Assembly (NCBI GenBank): GCA_023525975.1
Contig: CM042044.1
Coordinates: 16,106,501-16,170,500 of the forward strand
Reading direction: 5' to 3'
Source of the DNA: Smallanthus sonchifolius
Lineage: Eukaryota; Streptophyta; Magnoliopsida; Asterales; Asteraceae
Length of the DNA stretch: 64,000 bases
Positions 1 through 10,545 of the stretch are shown piece by piece; the first letter of the stretch is position 1; each line of letters starts with the position of its first letter. The notes under the pieces were generated by a model, which did not search any database, was not told the origin of the DNA, and saw nothing but the letters and a program-made list of their open reading frames with translations. Both the position numbers and the translations under genes were made by a program.

Positions 1-7
1 CAATTAC

Positions 8-319
8 ATGAGGTCAAATGACGGTTTAAGTGGCAAGGTCCCCGACCCAAATGAAGACACAACATCGACACGACCGACACGTAAGAAAGTGGCCGAGTCA
101 TCAAGCAAGAGCAAGGAAAGTTTGTTGAAGCACTATACGACCATAAGACGACGAAAGAGAAAGAAAAAGAAGAAAAAAAAAGAAATTCGAAAGAAATTGG
201 ACGAAACAAAAATCATCATGATGGAAGAAAAAAGAGAAGCTATCCGGCAAGAACATTATGAACGAGACATTAAGGCGTTTATCGAACCGCATGGCGGTAT
301 CTCCGAACCGTTCTTGTAA
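8..319 (+). pseudogene. C-terminal fragment, possibly NAM-associated / Harbinger ORF1-like
   Basis: The open frame is 103 codons and very rich in Lys, Arg and Glu: a Ser/Thr-rich start, a run of lysines around residues 52-60, then an amphipathic stretch beginning MMEEKREAIRQEHYERDIK. This arrangement resembles the C-terminal part of plant proteins carrying a Myb/SANT-like domain plus a 'no apical meristem-associated' tail, a family often found as the second ORF of PIF/Harbinger transposons. No DNA-binding domain is visible because the window starts here, so the piece is either the end of a longer gene or a fragment. The lysine run is encoded by an A-rich tract and could be slippage-prone. No function can be assigned; the family assignment is a weak impression from composition and spacing, not from a diagnostic motif. 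Confidence 0.3.
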
Positions 320-904
320 ATCGTTCTACAACGTAAACGTGATATAGTCGCAAAATACGAATGACCTTCCGAATTTTAGATTTTAGTTGATATTACTTTT
401 AATGTTTTACCTTTTTAGTAATTTTTAATTTTCAATGTTTTATTTGTATGTTTTATTTTTTAAATTAAGTTTAATGTATTTTATTATGTTTTTATATTTT
501 ATTTAGAAAAAAAAAAGTTATGGTAGTTAAAGGATCACCACCCCTTGTGTTTAAGTTATTTCATGATAAAAATGACGTGACATAATATGACGTGTGTTTA
601 TTGCTTAATCGTTGTAATACTTGAGGGTTGAAAGGTCAAAAAGTCTACACTTTTAGTTGAGTTACGATGTAGTTTTGATGATTGTACCAATAACTGTAAG
701 AAGCATTTTTTTTTCAAAGAAAATTTATATGCTAGCCAAGAAAAAGATTATCAAAACTTGTCAAAGCAACCAAAATAAACAAACTTCCAAAACGTAGCTT
801 AAAAAGCAGATATTAAAAAGCAGATAATTATCCTCATTAGTTCATTTGAACACCTAAAAGTATTTATTATTTGTAACAAAGTACAATAAGTTGGTAAGTG
901 TTAA
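320..904. other. AT-rich intergenic sequence
   Basis: This stretch is AT-rich with several poly-A and poly-T tracts. I see no open frame of note, no terminal repeats and no RNA gene. Confidence 0.5.
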
Positions 905-913
905 CTTGGTTTA

Positions 914-1356
914 GAGTAAACTTTGATTTTGCTCCATGTGGTTTCACCATTTTAATCATTTTGCTACAATAGTTTGAAAATGTCCATTTTACTTCCCGTG
1001 GTTACAATTTTTACTCCAATATGCTCTCCGCCCCTAACTCCATCCATATTCACCGTTAAATGGAGGGGCATTTCTGTCAACGACAATTAAAACCCTAAAA
1101 TTCCATACACGGTCGTTCATCATCAAATCGACTGATGAGGTCGCTTTCTCCTGTTCTGGAATTTTAGGGTTTTAAGGTTTTAATTGTCATTGACAGAAAT
1201 GCCCCTCCATTTAACAGTGAATATGGATGGAGTTAGGGGTGGGAAGCATATTGGAGTAAAAATTGTAACCACAGGGATCAAAATGACCGTTTTCAAACTA
1301 TTGAAGCAAAATAGTTAAAATGTTGAAACCACATGAAACAAAATCAAAGTTTACTC
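914..1356. mobile_element. MULE-like foldback element (non-autonomous)
   Basis: Two long arms are near-perfect reverse complements: left arm about 914-1104, right arm about 1158-1356, with a loop of about 53 bp. The ends read GAGTAAACTTTGATTTTG and its complement. The 9 bp on the left (CTTGGTTTA, 905-913) and right (CTTCATTTA, 1357-1365) agree at 7 of 9 positions, as expected for an old Mutator-type 9-bp target duplication. There is no coding capacity. Long terminal inverted repeats plus a 9-bp duplication are typical of MULE-derived elements. A transcript across it would form a hairpin of roughly 190 bp and could feed small-RNA pathways. Confidence 0.75.
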
Positions 1357-1365
1357 CTTCATTTA

Positions 1366-1999
1366 TTAATTAACCCCCTATAATAAAATACATGAGTAAT
1401 TTATTAAAAAAATTAACAAGTCAACTTTACGAGACTTGAGGTTTTTTTTAAGTTAATAAATAAAAGTTATTAAAGAAAAATAAAATTATTAAAAAATTAA
1501 ACTGATTAAAATCGTATATTATATATAATAAATTGACGTACAAGTTTTATAATGATAGTAATTTGCTAAGTATAACCTTTTTTTTTCTAATTTAATGTGT
1601 TTATTTATGGATAAATACATTTACAATAAAATTTCTCGTGAGTAGATTTTATGGCGTTCGTACTTCGTGGTACCCGCTTAGGACAAAATAAATAAGTATA
1701 TAAACAAATAATAAAAGTAGATATCGAAGACAAGATTACATGCATCACGAGAAGAATCTTTTTGTCACAGGTTTTTTTTCTTTTTTATTTGTTTATTCAC
1801 ACTTGGTGAGGTGAATCTTGCTTTAATTCGATTGTGGTATTATTAAATTTCCTACATAATCTTCCATAATCCATAGCCTTCTCTAACTATGACTAGCTCA
1901 GTCAAACCTTAATTGAAAAGAATATTCAATCATTTGTAACTCGTAAGATGATCAAAATAAAAACAAAATTGTGATATGCTTTCATATTTTTCATTGGAG
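1366..1999. other. AT-rich intergenic sequence
   Basis: There are no defensible ORFs or terminal repeats here. Poly-A and poly-T runs are frequent. Confidence 0.4.
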
Positions 2000-2540
2000 T
2001 TTTTTTTTTAAAAGTATTGTTGAAAAACTTATTTATCAAAATTGATGATTTGAAAAATATTTATTAAAATGGGTGATTATTAAAGCTTTTTTTTCTCACT
2101 CCTAATCTTATTAGATAAATAGAATTTCTATTTAAAAAGTGCTTTAAAATGAAAGGAAAAGATTATGATAAAATATATTTTTATCTTTTTATAAAATATT
2201 TTTTGTTAGAAGAAAAAAAACGAATGGTTTAAAAAAAGTGTTTAGACACAACGGTTTTAAAAAAGGCGTTTAGAAAAAAAAAACGAACGGTTTTGGAAAT
2301 GCCGTTTAAAAAATCCGAATGGTTTTAAAATGAATGTTTAAAAAACCGAACGATGTTAAAAAAAATATTGAAGAAAACGAAAGATTTTATAAAGGATGTT
2401 TATAAAAAAGAAAGTAATTAAGTTAAAAATAATGAAAATAAAGAAAAACACCCATTTTGATAAATAAGTTTTCAACTACACCTATTTGGTAAATATTTTC
2501 TCCACCTACACCCTTTTAGGAAAAAACTTTTTTTCACAGA
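2000..2540. repeat. Degenerate inverted-repeat element with internal tandem motif
   Basis: A left segment (about 2023-2085, containing AACTTATTTATCAAAATT) is mirrored by a right segment (about 2447-2480, containing its complement). Outer flanks carry related T-rich/A-rich arms. Between them, about 2218-2400, is a degraded array of a motif like CGAACGGTTTTAAAAAA, with units roughly 35-45 bp apart. This looks like an old MITE or foldback element. I could not find a convincing target duplication, so the exact ends are uncertain. Confidence 0.45.
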
Positions 2541-2865
2541 TGAAATCTTTTGAGCAATATTATGTTTTATTACTTTCCTAAATTTAATCTTTTTAATTCT
2601 TAAAATTATCAATCAATTTTCATTTATTCTTCCTTTTTTTCTATGCACCCAAATTAATTTAAAAAGAACGTAAGAACTTATAATTTTATAAGAAAATTGA
2701 TTATCGTCCATATCTATTAGATAACAACTTTGTTTGATTATAAAATATATTTTTAAACACACAATAATCAATTTAAAAACATGAATTCAAATACTTGTGA
2801 ATAATTAGTTTTAGTTACAAAAAGTGACATATTTCTTGAAACAGTCTTAAAATCTAAAACATTAA

Positions 2866-3278
2866 TCTATACCATATAATAAATAAAAGTTTTTTAGTGA
2901 CACGTGTCGCCTCCATATTCATTTTCACAATTTTCTTCCCGCATCTCTCTCTTATTTAATGCATTTCCGTCTTTTAATAATAATATATTTTTAAATAATA
3001 TACTAATTATATTAATAAAACATATTTATTTTTAATTATCCCTTATTATAAGAAACTTTAAAATTTAATCATGTAACTTTTATTTCAATCAAATAGTAGT
3101 GAAAGTTAAATTATATTTTTGAAACTCAATTATATATTAATTTTTACATATTTTGAGTTTGTTTCTATTCTTAGTATATGTAATATATTTTTACACATGT
3201 AAATTGTATACATAAATATTTTAAAAAAATATATATTGATGTTTTTCACCCCGTGTGTAGACACGAGATCTAAACTAG
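2866..3278 (+). mobile_element. Non-autonomous Helitron
   Basis: The left end begins TCTATACCATATAAT, a common plant Helitron 5' start (TC). The right end is a short GC-rich hairpin (CGTGT, loop GTAG, ACACG, about 3252-3265) followed about 9 bp later by CTAG at 3275-3278. The flanking bases are A (2865) and T (3279), the A/T host dinucleotide into which Helitrons insert. The element is 413 bp with no RepHel coding sequence, so it would have depended on an autonomous partner. TC start, 3' hairpin, CTRR end and A/T insertion point are all present. Confidence 0.75.
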
Positions 3279-4158
3279 TGTACTAATAATGAGAAGTATA
3301 TAAGTGTATTATTAATTATATTATTTTAATAATTCAGCCTGTGTAATATATACGAGTCTCTAACATAGTATTATACTAAAGTTCTAGAATTAAATATTCA
3401 TTACTTAAATTACTAACTTCCTTATTCAAATCATCAAATGTCCGAGAGCTTAAAAGCATCATTGTCCGCGTTGAAAATTCTGAAAACTTTATAACTACAA
3501 TTTCAAACTTAAATTTAACATAAACATAGAGAGAAGGATATGACTTGGAAAAATTTATTAGAGATTCATTCGTATCACATACATAAGATATTTATGCATA
3601 CAACTCAAAACCCTAAAGCTCAAAAAATATAGGACTGGGTCTAAAATATTATGTATTTATAACACTCATTCTCATACATTTTATATTATACACTATAAGC
3701 ATTATAATTTGGTTAATGTTGCTTCAGTTCTTCGAGAATTAAATTAACCGATATTGTAAGATCATTTATGTTGCTTTATTAAAAACATTACTAAGAAAAC
3801 ACAGTGAGACAAAACTTAGTTTAAAGAAAAAGAGTAAATCTTGTATAATACTGTCCCTCAATATAACATATATACTTCAGTCAGTGAAGTGTAATCTTCT
3901 GTGACAATTGCTTGGCTTCATCATTGATATAGCCTTCTTTGAATAGAACGATGCACGGTGCATTGTCTTTATATAGTGTAGTTGGGCTTCTTTTGATAAC
4001 TTCAGCCCGCACTCTTCGTTTGAATCGAGCGATGCATGTTGAAGTCTAATCTTGTTTGTAAAACTTAAACGTTGCTGATACGTTAATTTTTTTTTTAGAC
4101 CTAACTTCCGCATTTTTATCAAAGTTTAAATCGGGTAGGATTTTTTGGTGTTAAAAGT
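3279..4158. other. AT-rich region preceding the gypsy leader; possible eroded LTR
   Basis: No gene is recognised. If the primer-binding-like site at 4159 is real, the 5' LTR of the underlying gypsy should end here. I could not match this stretch to that element's 3' LTR (12278-13322 continuing at 50709), and no TG...CA pair is evident. Either the 5' LTR has been lost or rearranged, or its matching part lies outside the portion of 3' LTR visible in the window. Confidence 0.3.
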
Positions 4159-4170
4159 TGGCATCAGAGC
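4159..4170 (+). other. Primer-binding-like site of the host gypsy element
   Basis: TGGCATCAGAGC differs at one position from TGGTATCAGAGC, the usual site complementary to the 3' end of plant initiator tRNA-Met. It lies 476 bp upstream of the gag start at 4635 in the right orientation. No clear LTR end is visible directly upstream, so the assignment is moderate. Confidence 0.5.
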
Positions 4171-4634
4171 AATGGTTTGAGGGATTTGGTGTGTGAGACA
4201 CTAAACTCAAACCTATAATGTTCTTGATATGGTCGGAGAAATAAGAATCCAATGATGGCGTGAACAAGACACAGAGCTTAAGGGTGAGGTTAGTAATGAT
4301 TAAGTGTTGTTTGTTTTAATTGGTGTGCAATGACAAAAGTTGTTAGGAGATTCGTTATATGGAGATTATGAATGTAACTGGGCATATTACATTATCAATC
4401 ATACCTGACCAGTATAATTCGTACTGTAACATGTGCAAGCACCTTCATGATAACCATATGATGATGAACACCGACAATGAGTAAGGGAATGCTGATTATA
4501 TGTGTATGTATGTATGAAAGTATGCATGATCATGTATTAGGTGTGGATAGGAGGGATAGCATGAGGTAGATGCCTTTAGTTAAACATACATAATTATATT
4601 AAATTAAACTCTTCTTTTTATTCTTAGTTTGGGA

Positions 4635-4757
4635 ATGGCTAAAGAAGGATATTCAAATAGAGATAGAAATATGGATGGTGTTGCTGGTAGTAGGTTGGGA
4701 TCAAACCGATCCATACACACTCCTATAGGTAATAAAGGAGGAAACGTGTTAAATGAG
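4635..4757 (+). pseudogene. gypsy gag, N-terminal segment
   Basis: The ATG at 4635 opens a frame beginning MAKEGYSNRDRNMDGV that stays open for 41 codons until the solo LTR begins at 4758. Downstream of that insertion the same frame resumes at 6862 with EIGKQISEQVAKAF. A T-rich tract ending in TTCTTAG lies a few bases upstream of the ATG and looks like a splice acceptor, so the gag start may follow a leader intron. The product would be the structural capsid protein of a Ty3/gypsy element. It is dead here because of the insertion and of stops downstream. Confidence 0.65.
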
Positions 4758-5479
4758 TGTAAGGCCTCAAACCCGGGATGCCTCACGTGTTGGATTTACT
4801 CATAAAAAAACAATTCTTAAACTTGAATATCAAAAAACAAAACGGAAACTTTCATTTAAAACATAACGTAAACATGTTCAACCTTTATAAAAACATAAAC
4901 ATTGTCTTAACATATCCATCACATAATCACAAACATAAAGGAGATGACAGTCTTCATAATCAATCGGGTAACTCTTCTCGCTAGCCAAGCATCACCGTTC
5001 AACATCCGTACTTGTCCTTAACCTGAATGTGCATACTAAAAGTCAGCTACGCTGGTGAGTTCTAGCTTTACATAAAACATTAACTCCAAATATTTTCCAA
5101 AACATAACATTCAAACTTCATTTAATAAAAGCATACATAAACATGCAATAATAAAACATAAACATAAGTCAACAAATAAATCGAATATGCACCTTCTCAT
5201 AACCGTCAATTCCATACTTCTTGCATGGTGCCTCACAGGGCACCCGTACCAAAAATTCAAGCACATTATCCTTAAGGACAACACATACCAAACTTCAAGT
5301 ACCGTACCCCGCAAAGCACAAATACCAACATTTCAAGGATCACGGTAATCCCCTTGGTGACTGTCATCACCCTAGTTGTACAACAGTTGGCCAGCCACGA
5401 AGGCCCCTATAAATGTAATGCCCATACATAACATACATACCATTCGCAACACACATAACTTCGATTCCCGAATGAATCA

Positions 5480-6000
5480 TGGCATATTCGTTTATATTGT
5501 AACTTTCATAAAAACCTTTACTGCTTTACATCACTTCAGTTAAAGCATTCGTACGTTTTATTAAATAACATTTCATTCGTAAACATTTTGTGAACTTCAT
5601 TGGCAAACATTTTGTAAACACATTTCAAGATTCACTTACCAAAACATTTTTGTAAACATCATTTCATAAAACATTATTTTGTAAGTAATGATCTTTACTT
5701 ACGAAATGATACATTTCAAACTTCACTTACCAAAACATTTTCGTAAACATAATTTCATAAAACATCATATCATAAGTAATGATGTTTACTTACGAAATGA
5801 TGTTTTATGAGACGATATTTACAAAAGATGTTTTGGAAAGTGAAGTTTAAAATGTGTTTTATTAAATAACATTACATTCGTAAACACTTCGCAAACTTCA
5901 TTGGCAAACATTTCATAAACACATTTCAAAGTTTAGTTTCCAAAACATCTTTCGTAAATTTCATTTCATAAAACATCATTCTATAAGTATTTACACCATC
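5480..6000. repeat. Imperfect direct and inverted repeats inside the solo LTR
   Basis: Units containing CATTTCATAAAACAT and TTCACTTACCAAAACATTT recur at intervals of roughly 60-100 bp, and around 5748-5815 two arms of about 38 bp face each other. The related LTR at 33952-36837 has the same kind of motif near 35930-36070, so this is a feature of the LTR family rather than random low complexity. Confidence 0.6.
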
Positions 6001-6192
6001 CTAAAACATTATTTAAAGTATTAAAAGAAGGGCTCCATAACTCACCTGATAAGCTAGCCTCAGATTAGCCTCAGATGTACTAACAAAAGTCCAACAAGCG
6101 TCACACACAATCCGAATTGATTAGTTTAATACACATCAGACCTAACCTAATACTAACGGTTCACAAAATCTGACTAGGTGAATATAAGGCTA

Positions 6193-6356
6193 AATTCGCC
6201 TGATCTCAATCCAGCGAACTTAGCAGACGCACTCCCACAAAGTTCCCCAGGGGGCTATCAGCGAACTTACCAATTTCGCCTGCCACAAGTTCACTGAGAA
6301 CTGCCAGCGAACTTACCAAGTCTGCCGGCCATAAGTTCGCCTCCACTAAGTTCGCT
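6193..6356. repeat. GCGAACTTA / TAAGTTCGC array in the solo LTR
   Basis: About eight copies of an 8-9 bp motif (AGCGAACTTA and its complement TAAGTTCGC, some degenerate) occur in both orientations within about 160 bp. The same motif is arrayed in the related LTR at 35573-35748. Confidence 0.7.
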
Positions 6357-6861
6357 TGCGGTGCTGTCTTCTTCCCCCCAAGCACCCTTAGTTCTTGAAT
6401 GTGAATATGATTTGTCCAAGATCCAAACTTTTTACGTTCAAAACGTTAGTTTATCATCCTAGAATCCAGATATAGGTTTATTTCGAAGTTTCATACGTAA
6501 AAATGTGATCTTTTTACCCAAAACCCAAAAACGAATCAAAACTCAGATTTAGGTCGAACTGTTATCTGAAATGAGCTTCTGATTTGTAGTTTCTTCTCAT
6601 GAGCAATGGAGAGACAAGCCAGTGCGATCTTGAACCAAACTGTCACTTTCTCTCTCTATGGTTTCTCTCACTAGAATTTGGTGAAATGAGACAACATGTG
6701 GTCTTGGGGTATTTTAAGGAGAGGCTACCTCGTTGAACCCACTTGTGCGCAGGACCGAAGCCGGCCCAACCTCGGTCTGGCCCGTTCCTCTAGTTCCTTT
6801 ATACCGTTTACTTTGTATGAAAACCCGCTCTTATTTTGTCTTTATTTTTTGGGATGTTACA

Positions 6862-7726
6862 ATGAGGAAATTGGAAAGCAGATATCCGAACAAGTGGCAA
6901 AGGCATTTTAAAAAACAATGCCAATCTTCCTAGACGTGATTCAAAACGTGGTTAAACCAAGAGGGATGAAAAGGCTAAGGATGATAAGCTTGAGGGCGAC
7001 ACGAATGCGCACGGTAATGGCAAGGGAAAGGAAATATAATGGAAGCCTTGTACCTTCAAGGACTTCATGGCCTATAAGCCAAATGAGTACAACGGAGAGA
7101 TAAATCCCTTGCTCAGTCAGAGGTGGATCTCGGACATGGATTCGGCTTTCGAAACAATCTATGTATAAGCGGAGGACGAGGTGACTTTTGCTGTGAACTT
7201 TCCCTAAAGAAGAGCTAAGGATTGGGTGGAGGTCCTCCGAAAAGGAGAAGAGAAACGAGGGTAGTCTCAAGGCGATGTATTGGGTGGATTTCAAGGAGGA
7301 TTTCCTTAAGTATCATAGTCTATAGGTGGAAGGGGACCAGATCACCGAGGAATTCCTCCATTTGAAGCAAACACGAGAATCTATTAACAAAATCGCGGGT
7401 GAATTTTATGATAAGGCTTAGTTTTTCCCGGATCTTATGGAGAAAAAAATGAATATAGACCGGTTCTTCTCGGTCCTAACTATTGACTATCGAAAGTTTG
7501 TCTCACGCTCTCAGTGCACTACTTTGGTGGAACTCATAAACAAGTGTCGGGAGAGGGAAGTGGAACAGAAAAGGCAAGAAGAGCCAGGTGAAAAGAGGAA
7601 GAGGTAATGAGTAGAGGTTTCTCCAAAAAGTCTAAATACTCTAGCCCAAATAAGAAGGTGGTCAGGAAGTCCAGTTCCCAACAATGTCGAACATGTGGGA
7701 AAGAACACTTGGGGGATTGTCGGCTT
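6862..7726 (+). pseudogene. gypsy gag, central part (degenerate)
   Basis: The gag frame resumes after the solo LTR with EIGKQISEQVAKAF then a stop (TAA). Further on, about 7045-7200, a retrotransposon-gag-like block is readable: FKDFMAYKPNEYNG, then RWISDMDSAFE, interrupted by a stop after FETIYV. Around 7500-7600 comes the capsid end (TTLVELINKCREREVEQKRQ), followed by a basic linker and a first zinc-knuckle-like motif CRTCGKEHLGDCRL that is cut by the hAT MITE at 7727. Several stops and frame changes make it non-functional. The domain order matches gypsy gag of the chromovirus type. Confidence 0.65.
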
Positions 7727-8438
7727 TAGGGATGGCAATGGGTCGGGTTCGGGCCACGTATTAGTAATTACAAACCCATACTCGGTTGTAAAATTGTGTC
7801 CCATACCCTGCCCATTACCCGTCGGGTTTGTGTCGGGTAATTACCCGTCGGGAATCGGGTATCCCCGCGGGTAACGGGCATACCGTTAGTATCGAGTATC
7901 GGGCATACTCGCGGGTATCGGCCAATAACCTTCGGGTATGTGGTGTGTACTTTTTTATAAATACATATTTCAAAAGAAAAAAATATTTTCACATAATAAA
8001 CCTATTAAAATGAAGCATTAATAGGCGTGGGTTAAGAGAAAATAAAATTACAAATTTTTGAGTATATGATTCGGGTATATGGTCCGGGTAAACATGTATG
8101 TGATTTCGGGTAATCGGTTCGGCTATCACATAATCCCATACCCGTCCCATACCCGCAAATTTTTTTAAAATTAATCACATACCCGGCCCCGTACCCGTCG
8201 GGTTTCGGGTATACCCGCCACGAATATTGTAGGTCCCCGGATGTCTCGGATCGTTACGTGTGGGTGTGTGACTAGTCGGACCGGGTGCGGAATACCCGTG
8301 ACTAGGTGGAGAATCAAGTAACACAAAGTAAACCGACAACGAAATCACTTTCAAACTCCATCTATTATAAACTTGAAGGTTACAGAGAGAATACAACTGA
8401 GTGCAAATGCCTGCATCCATAACTTCTGTTAACCTAGC

Positions 8439-8448
8439 CTATTTATAC
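8439..8448 (-). promoter_or_regulatory. TATA box of the solo LTR
   Basis: GTATAAATAG on the minus strand. The palindromic units begin about 11 bp upstream. Confidence 0.6.
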
Positions 8449-8458
8449 AAGACCTGAT

Positions 8459-8580
8459 CTCTGCGCACTTAACAAGTGCAGGGCAAATTGTTCCTGCGTA
8501 CTTACCAAGTACGCAGAGTATTCTTGCGTACTTGCTAAGTACTCAGGAAGTAGTTCCTGCGCACATGCTAAGTGCGCAAA
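8459..8580. repeat. Four-unit palindrome array upstream of the TATA box
   Basis: Units of about 21-22 bp repeat every 35-36 bp: TGCGCACTTAACAAGTGCA, TGCGTACTTACCAAGTACGCA (written in two parts: TGCGTACTTA then CCAAGTACGCA), TGCGTACTTGCTAAGTACTC and TGCGCACATGCTAAGTGCGC. Each is a near-palindrome with arms of 8-9 bp. The unit sequence drifts while the palindromy is kept, with compensating changes in both arms. Confidence 0.75.
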
Positions 8581-8790
8581 ACACTTAGAGAAATCAGACG
8601 ACAAGAACATACATTAGTAATTACAACTCGATAACTAATACATACAGACACTAACATACAAAGACTAATACATACAAGACAAGTACAAAAGCTAAGACAA
8701 TATCCAGAGTGTTTGTCACACAAAAGTGCTTCAACAAATATTTCGGGTTTCGGGTATACCCTTCGGGCTTTGGTTATTTTGCCATCCCTA

Positions 8791-8920
8791 GTCAGCTTAA
8801 ACCCCTTACGTGTTTTAGGTGTGCGAAATTGGGGCATGTTGCGCATCAATGCTCAAGCCCAATTAATTTGTGCTATCATTGCTACAAACCGGGGCACAAC
8901 CGTGGTGATTGTCTCTAAAT
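8791..8920 (+). pseudogene. gypsy gag zinc knuckles
   Basis: Immediately after the MITE the frame encodes CFRCAKLGHVAHQC and then CYHCYKPGHNRGDC, two CCHC zinc knuckles of the nucleocapsid region. Together with CRTCGKEHLGDC upstream of the MITE this gives the triple motif usual in this gypsy group. The frame ends at a TAA shortly after. Confidence 0.8.
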
Positions 8921-8999
8921 AAATCACAAGGACGGGGGAGGAAAGAAGGTGGATATCCCTAAGCCTAAGGGACGAGCTTTGCAAATTACTAGTGGGAAG

Positions 9000-9583
9000 C
9001 AAAGAAGACACTTGATGTTATTGCAGGTATTTTTATGGTTAATTCATTACCTGCTAGTCGGTCTTTTATATCTTTGAAGTTTGACAATCACGCTTCTTTT
9101 CTAAATAAAAGGTTAGAGGAACCGTTATAAATAAAGGTGGCTAATGATTGGAGCTTCTTAGTATTTGAAGTCTATCGAGATTGTAAACTGGAGGTGGATG
9201 GCGAGACTTCCCCTATCGATCTCATTCCTATGACTATGGGAGATTTTTTTGATGAGATTGTTAGGATGGATTGGCTTTCTAAATTTAGGGCCAACATTTT
9301 GTGTGGACCTAAGACGATTCAACTCATTTCTCCATCGGGAAATACCTTGTTTATTCATGGCGAAAGAACTAGTGGTTTGTTGTTATGTTCTTATCTTCAA
9401 GCAATGAGGTATATTGTACACGGTTGTAAGGGGATTTTAGCTTGTGTCATGGACTCAAATCAGAGTGTGGTGGAGATTCACGATGTTCCGACCATTAATC
9501 TATTCGTGGATGTCTTCCCAAAGGTGTTACCGGGGATTCTAGTCGACAGGGAGGTGGAGTTTGGGATTGACTTAATCCCGTGA
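9000..9583 (+). pseudogene. gypsy protease and protease-RT linker
   Basis: Around 9030-9130 the sequence around SRSFISLKFDN is the part after the missing or mutated aspartic protease active site. From 9137 a clean 148-codon frame follows: MGDFFDEIVRMDWLSKF matches the xFDVILGMDWL block of gypsy proteases, and the end (VFPKVLPGILVDREVEFGIDLIP) is the conserved segment leading into reverse transcriptase. A TGA follows directly. The catalytic DSGA triad cannot be read intact. The ATG at 9137 is internal, not a true start. Confidence 0.7.
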
Positions 9584-10545
9584 GCAAAACCAATTTCCAA
9601 GGCACCTTATCGATTAGCCCCACTTGAGATGAAGGAGTTGAAGACTAAAATCCAAGATTTGTTGGATAAGGGCTTTATACGCCCGAGTGTCTCTCCTTAG
9701 GGGTGCTCCTGTCCTATTTGTTAAGAAGAAGGATGGAAGTTTGCGGATGTGCATAGATTATCGGGAATTGAATAAGTTGACAATCAAGAACCGGTATCCA
9801 TTACCTCGAATTGACGATCTCTTTGATCAACTATAAGGAGCTTCATGGTTTTCAAAGACTGATTTGAGATCTGGATATCATCATTTGAAGGTGAAGGAGG
9901 ATATTCCTAAAACATATTTCTATACTTGCTATGGTCATTAAGAGTTCAAGGTAAATGCATTTCGGTCTAAACAATGCGCCTGTAGTTTTCATGGATCTTA
10001 TGAATCGGGAGTGTAGACCATTCCTTGATCATTCCATCATAGTTTTCATCGATGACATCCTTATCTATTCGCGTAGCGACGGTGCCCATGCTTGTCATCT
10101 TCTAGAAATCCATGAGGTTCTCCGAGAGGAGAAACTATTTGCTAAATTCTCCAAGTGTGCCTTTTGGCTCCTGGAGATTCAATTTTTGGGTCACGTGGTG
10201 AATGTGGAAGGAATTTTCGTTGACCCTTCCAAAACTGAAAAGGTGAAATGTTGGATATGTCCACGGAGTTTAAAAGCTTTTTGGCCTTAGCGAGTATTAT
10301 TTGCGATTCATTGAAAACTTCTCTTGTGTTACCTTGTCGATGGCGAGGTTAACTCACAAGAATACGAAATTCATGTGGGGTCTCGATCAGGAGTCGACCT
10401 TTCAACTTTTGAAAGAGAAGTTGACCAAGGTACCCATTCTTTCCTTACCTGAAGGGACCGAGGATTTTTTTGTGTATTCGCATTCTGGACTTGGTTGTGT
10501 CCTTATGCAAATGGATAATGTGATTTCCTATGCTTCTAGGCAATT
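9584..10545 (+). pseudogene. gypsy reverse transcriptase and start of RNase H
   Basis: In shifting frames one reads PYRLAPLEMKELK, then RMCIDYRELNKLTIKNRYPLPRID (read with a break), KTDLRSGYHHLKVKE, FGLNNAPVVFMDLMNR and the catalytic box VFIDDILIYSRS (about 10050-10085) with its two aspartates. Thumb and connection follow, then RNase H up to CVLMQMDNVISYASRQ near 10542. There the frame runs into the truncated copia. Several stops and frameshifts are present. The remaining RNase H and most of the integrase of this element are missing; coding resumes at 11822. Confidence 0.8.

Larger units (their letters stand above)
4758..6861 (-). mobile_element. Solo LTR of a gypsy-type element
   Basis: This is a 2104-bp LTR with TG/CA termini and a perfect 5-bp duplication. 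The minus-strand start is TGTAACATCCC, typical of plant gypsy LTRs. No internal sequence or second LTR is present, so it is the product of LTR-LTR recombination. Its distal half is related to the plus-strand LTR at 33952-36837 (shared block containing CCAGCGTAGCTGACTTTTAG, here on the minus strand near 5014-5060); the first part is different. It contains a short-palindrome array (6193-6356) and a hairpin-prone block of repeated TTTCATAAAACAT/ATGTTTTATGAAA units (about 5560-5990). Confidence 0.85.
4753..6866. other. Target-site duplication ATGAG flanking the solo LTR
   Basis: ATGAG occurs at 4753-4757 and again at 6862-6866, directly abutting the TG and CA ends of the intervening LTR. A 5-bp duplication is what retroviral-type integrases produce. 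Confidence 0.85.
8228..8736 (-). mobile_element. Solo copia-type LTR inside the hAT MITE
   Basis: The plus-strand ends are TGTAGGTCCCC and CTTCAACA, with a perfect 5-bp duplication AATAT at 8223-8227 and 8737-8741. At 509 bp it is similar in size and start to the long copia LTR at 13323 (TGTAGATCC). A TATA-like GTATAAATAG lies at 8439-8448 on the minus strand, which sets the orientation. Four palindromic units lie just upstream of it. Confidence 0.85.
7727..8790. mobile_element. Ac-like hAT MITE
   Basis: The ends are TAGGGATGGCAA and, inverted, TTGCCATCCCTA. Flanks are GTCGGCTT (7719-7726) and GTCAGCTT (8791-8798), an 8-bp duplication with one mismatch, as expected for hAT. Terminal inverted repeats resemble the Ac type. 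Subterminal regions are packed with CGGGTA and TACCCG motifs, probably transposase-binding sites. There is no transposase. A 509-bp solo LTR (8228-8736) sits inside it. It splits the gag zinc-knuckle region of the host gypsy. Confidence 0.85.

Noticed and set aside
101..292. Minus-strand 63-codon frame, Phe and Leu rich
   Set aside because: It is the antisense shadow of the lysine-rich frame at 8-319.
3877..4122. 81-codon minus-strand frame
   Set aside because: No recognisable domain and no support from context; it lies in decayed sequence before the gypsy leader.
3279..4158. 5' LTR of the host gypsy
   Set aside because: Expected from the primer-like site at 4159, but I could find neither a TG start nor similarity to 12278-13322 or 50709-51389.
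8459..8580. CRISPR-like array
   Set aside because: Regular spacing of about 36 bp drew attention, but there are only four diverged palindromes, no distinct spacers, and it lies in a plant LTR.
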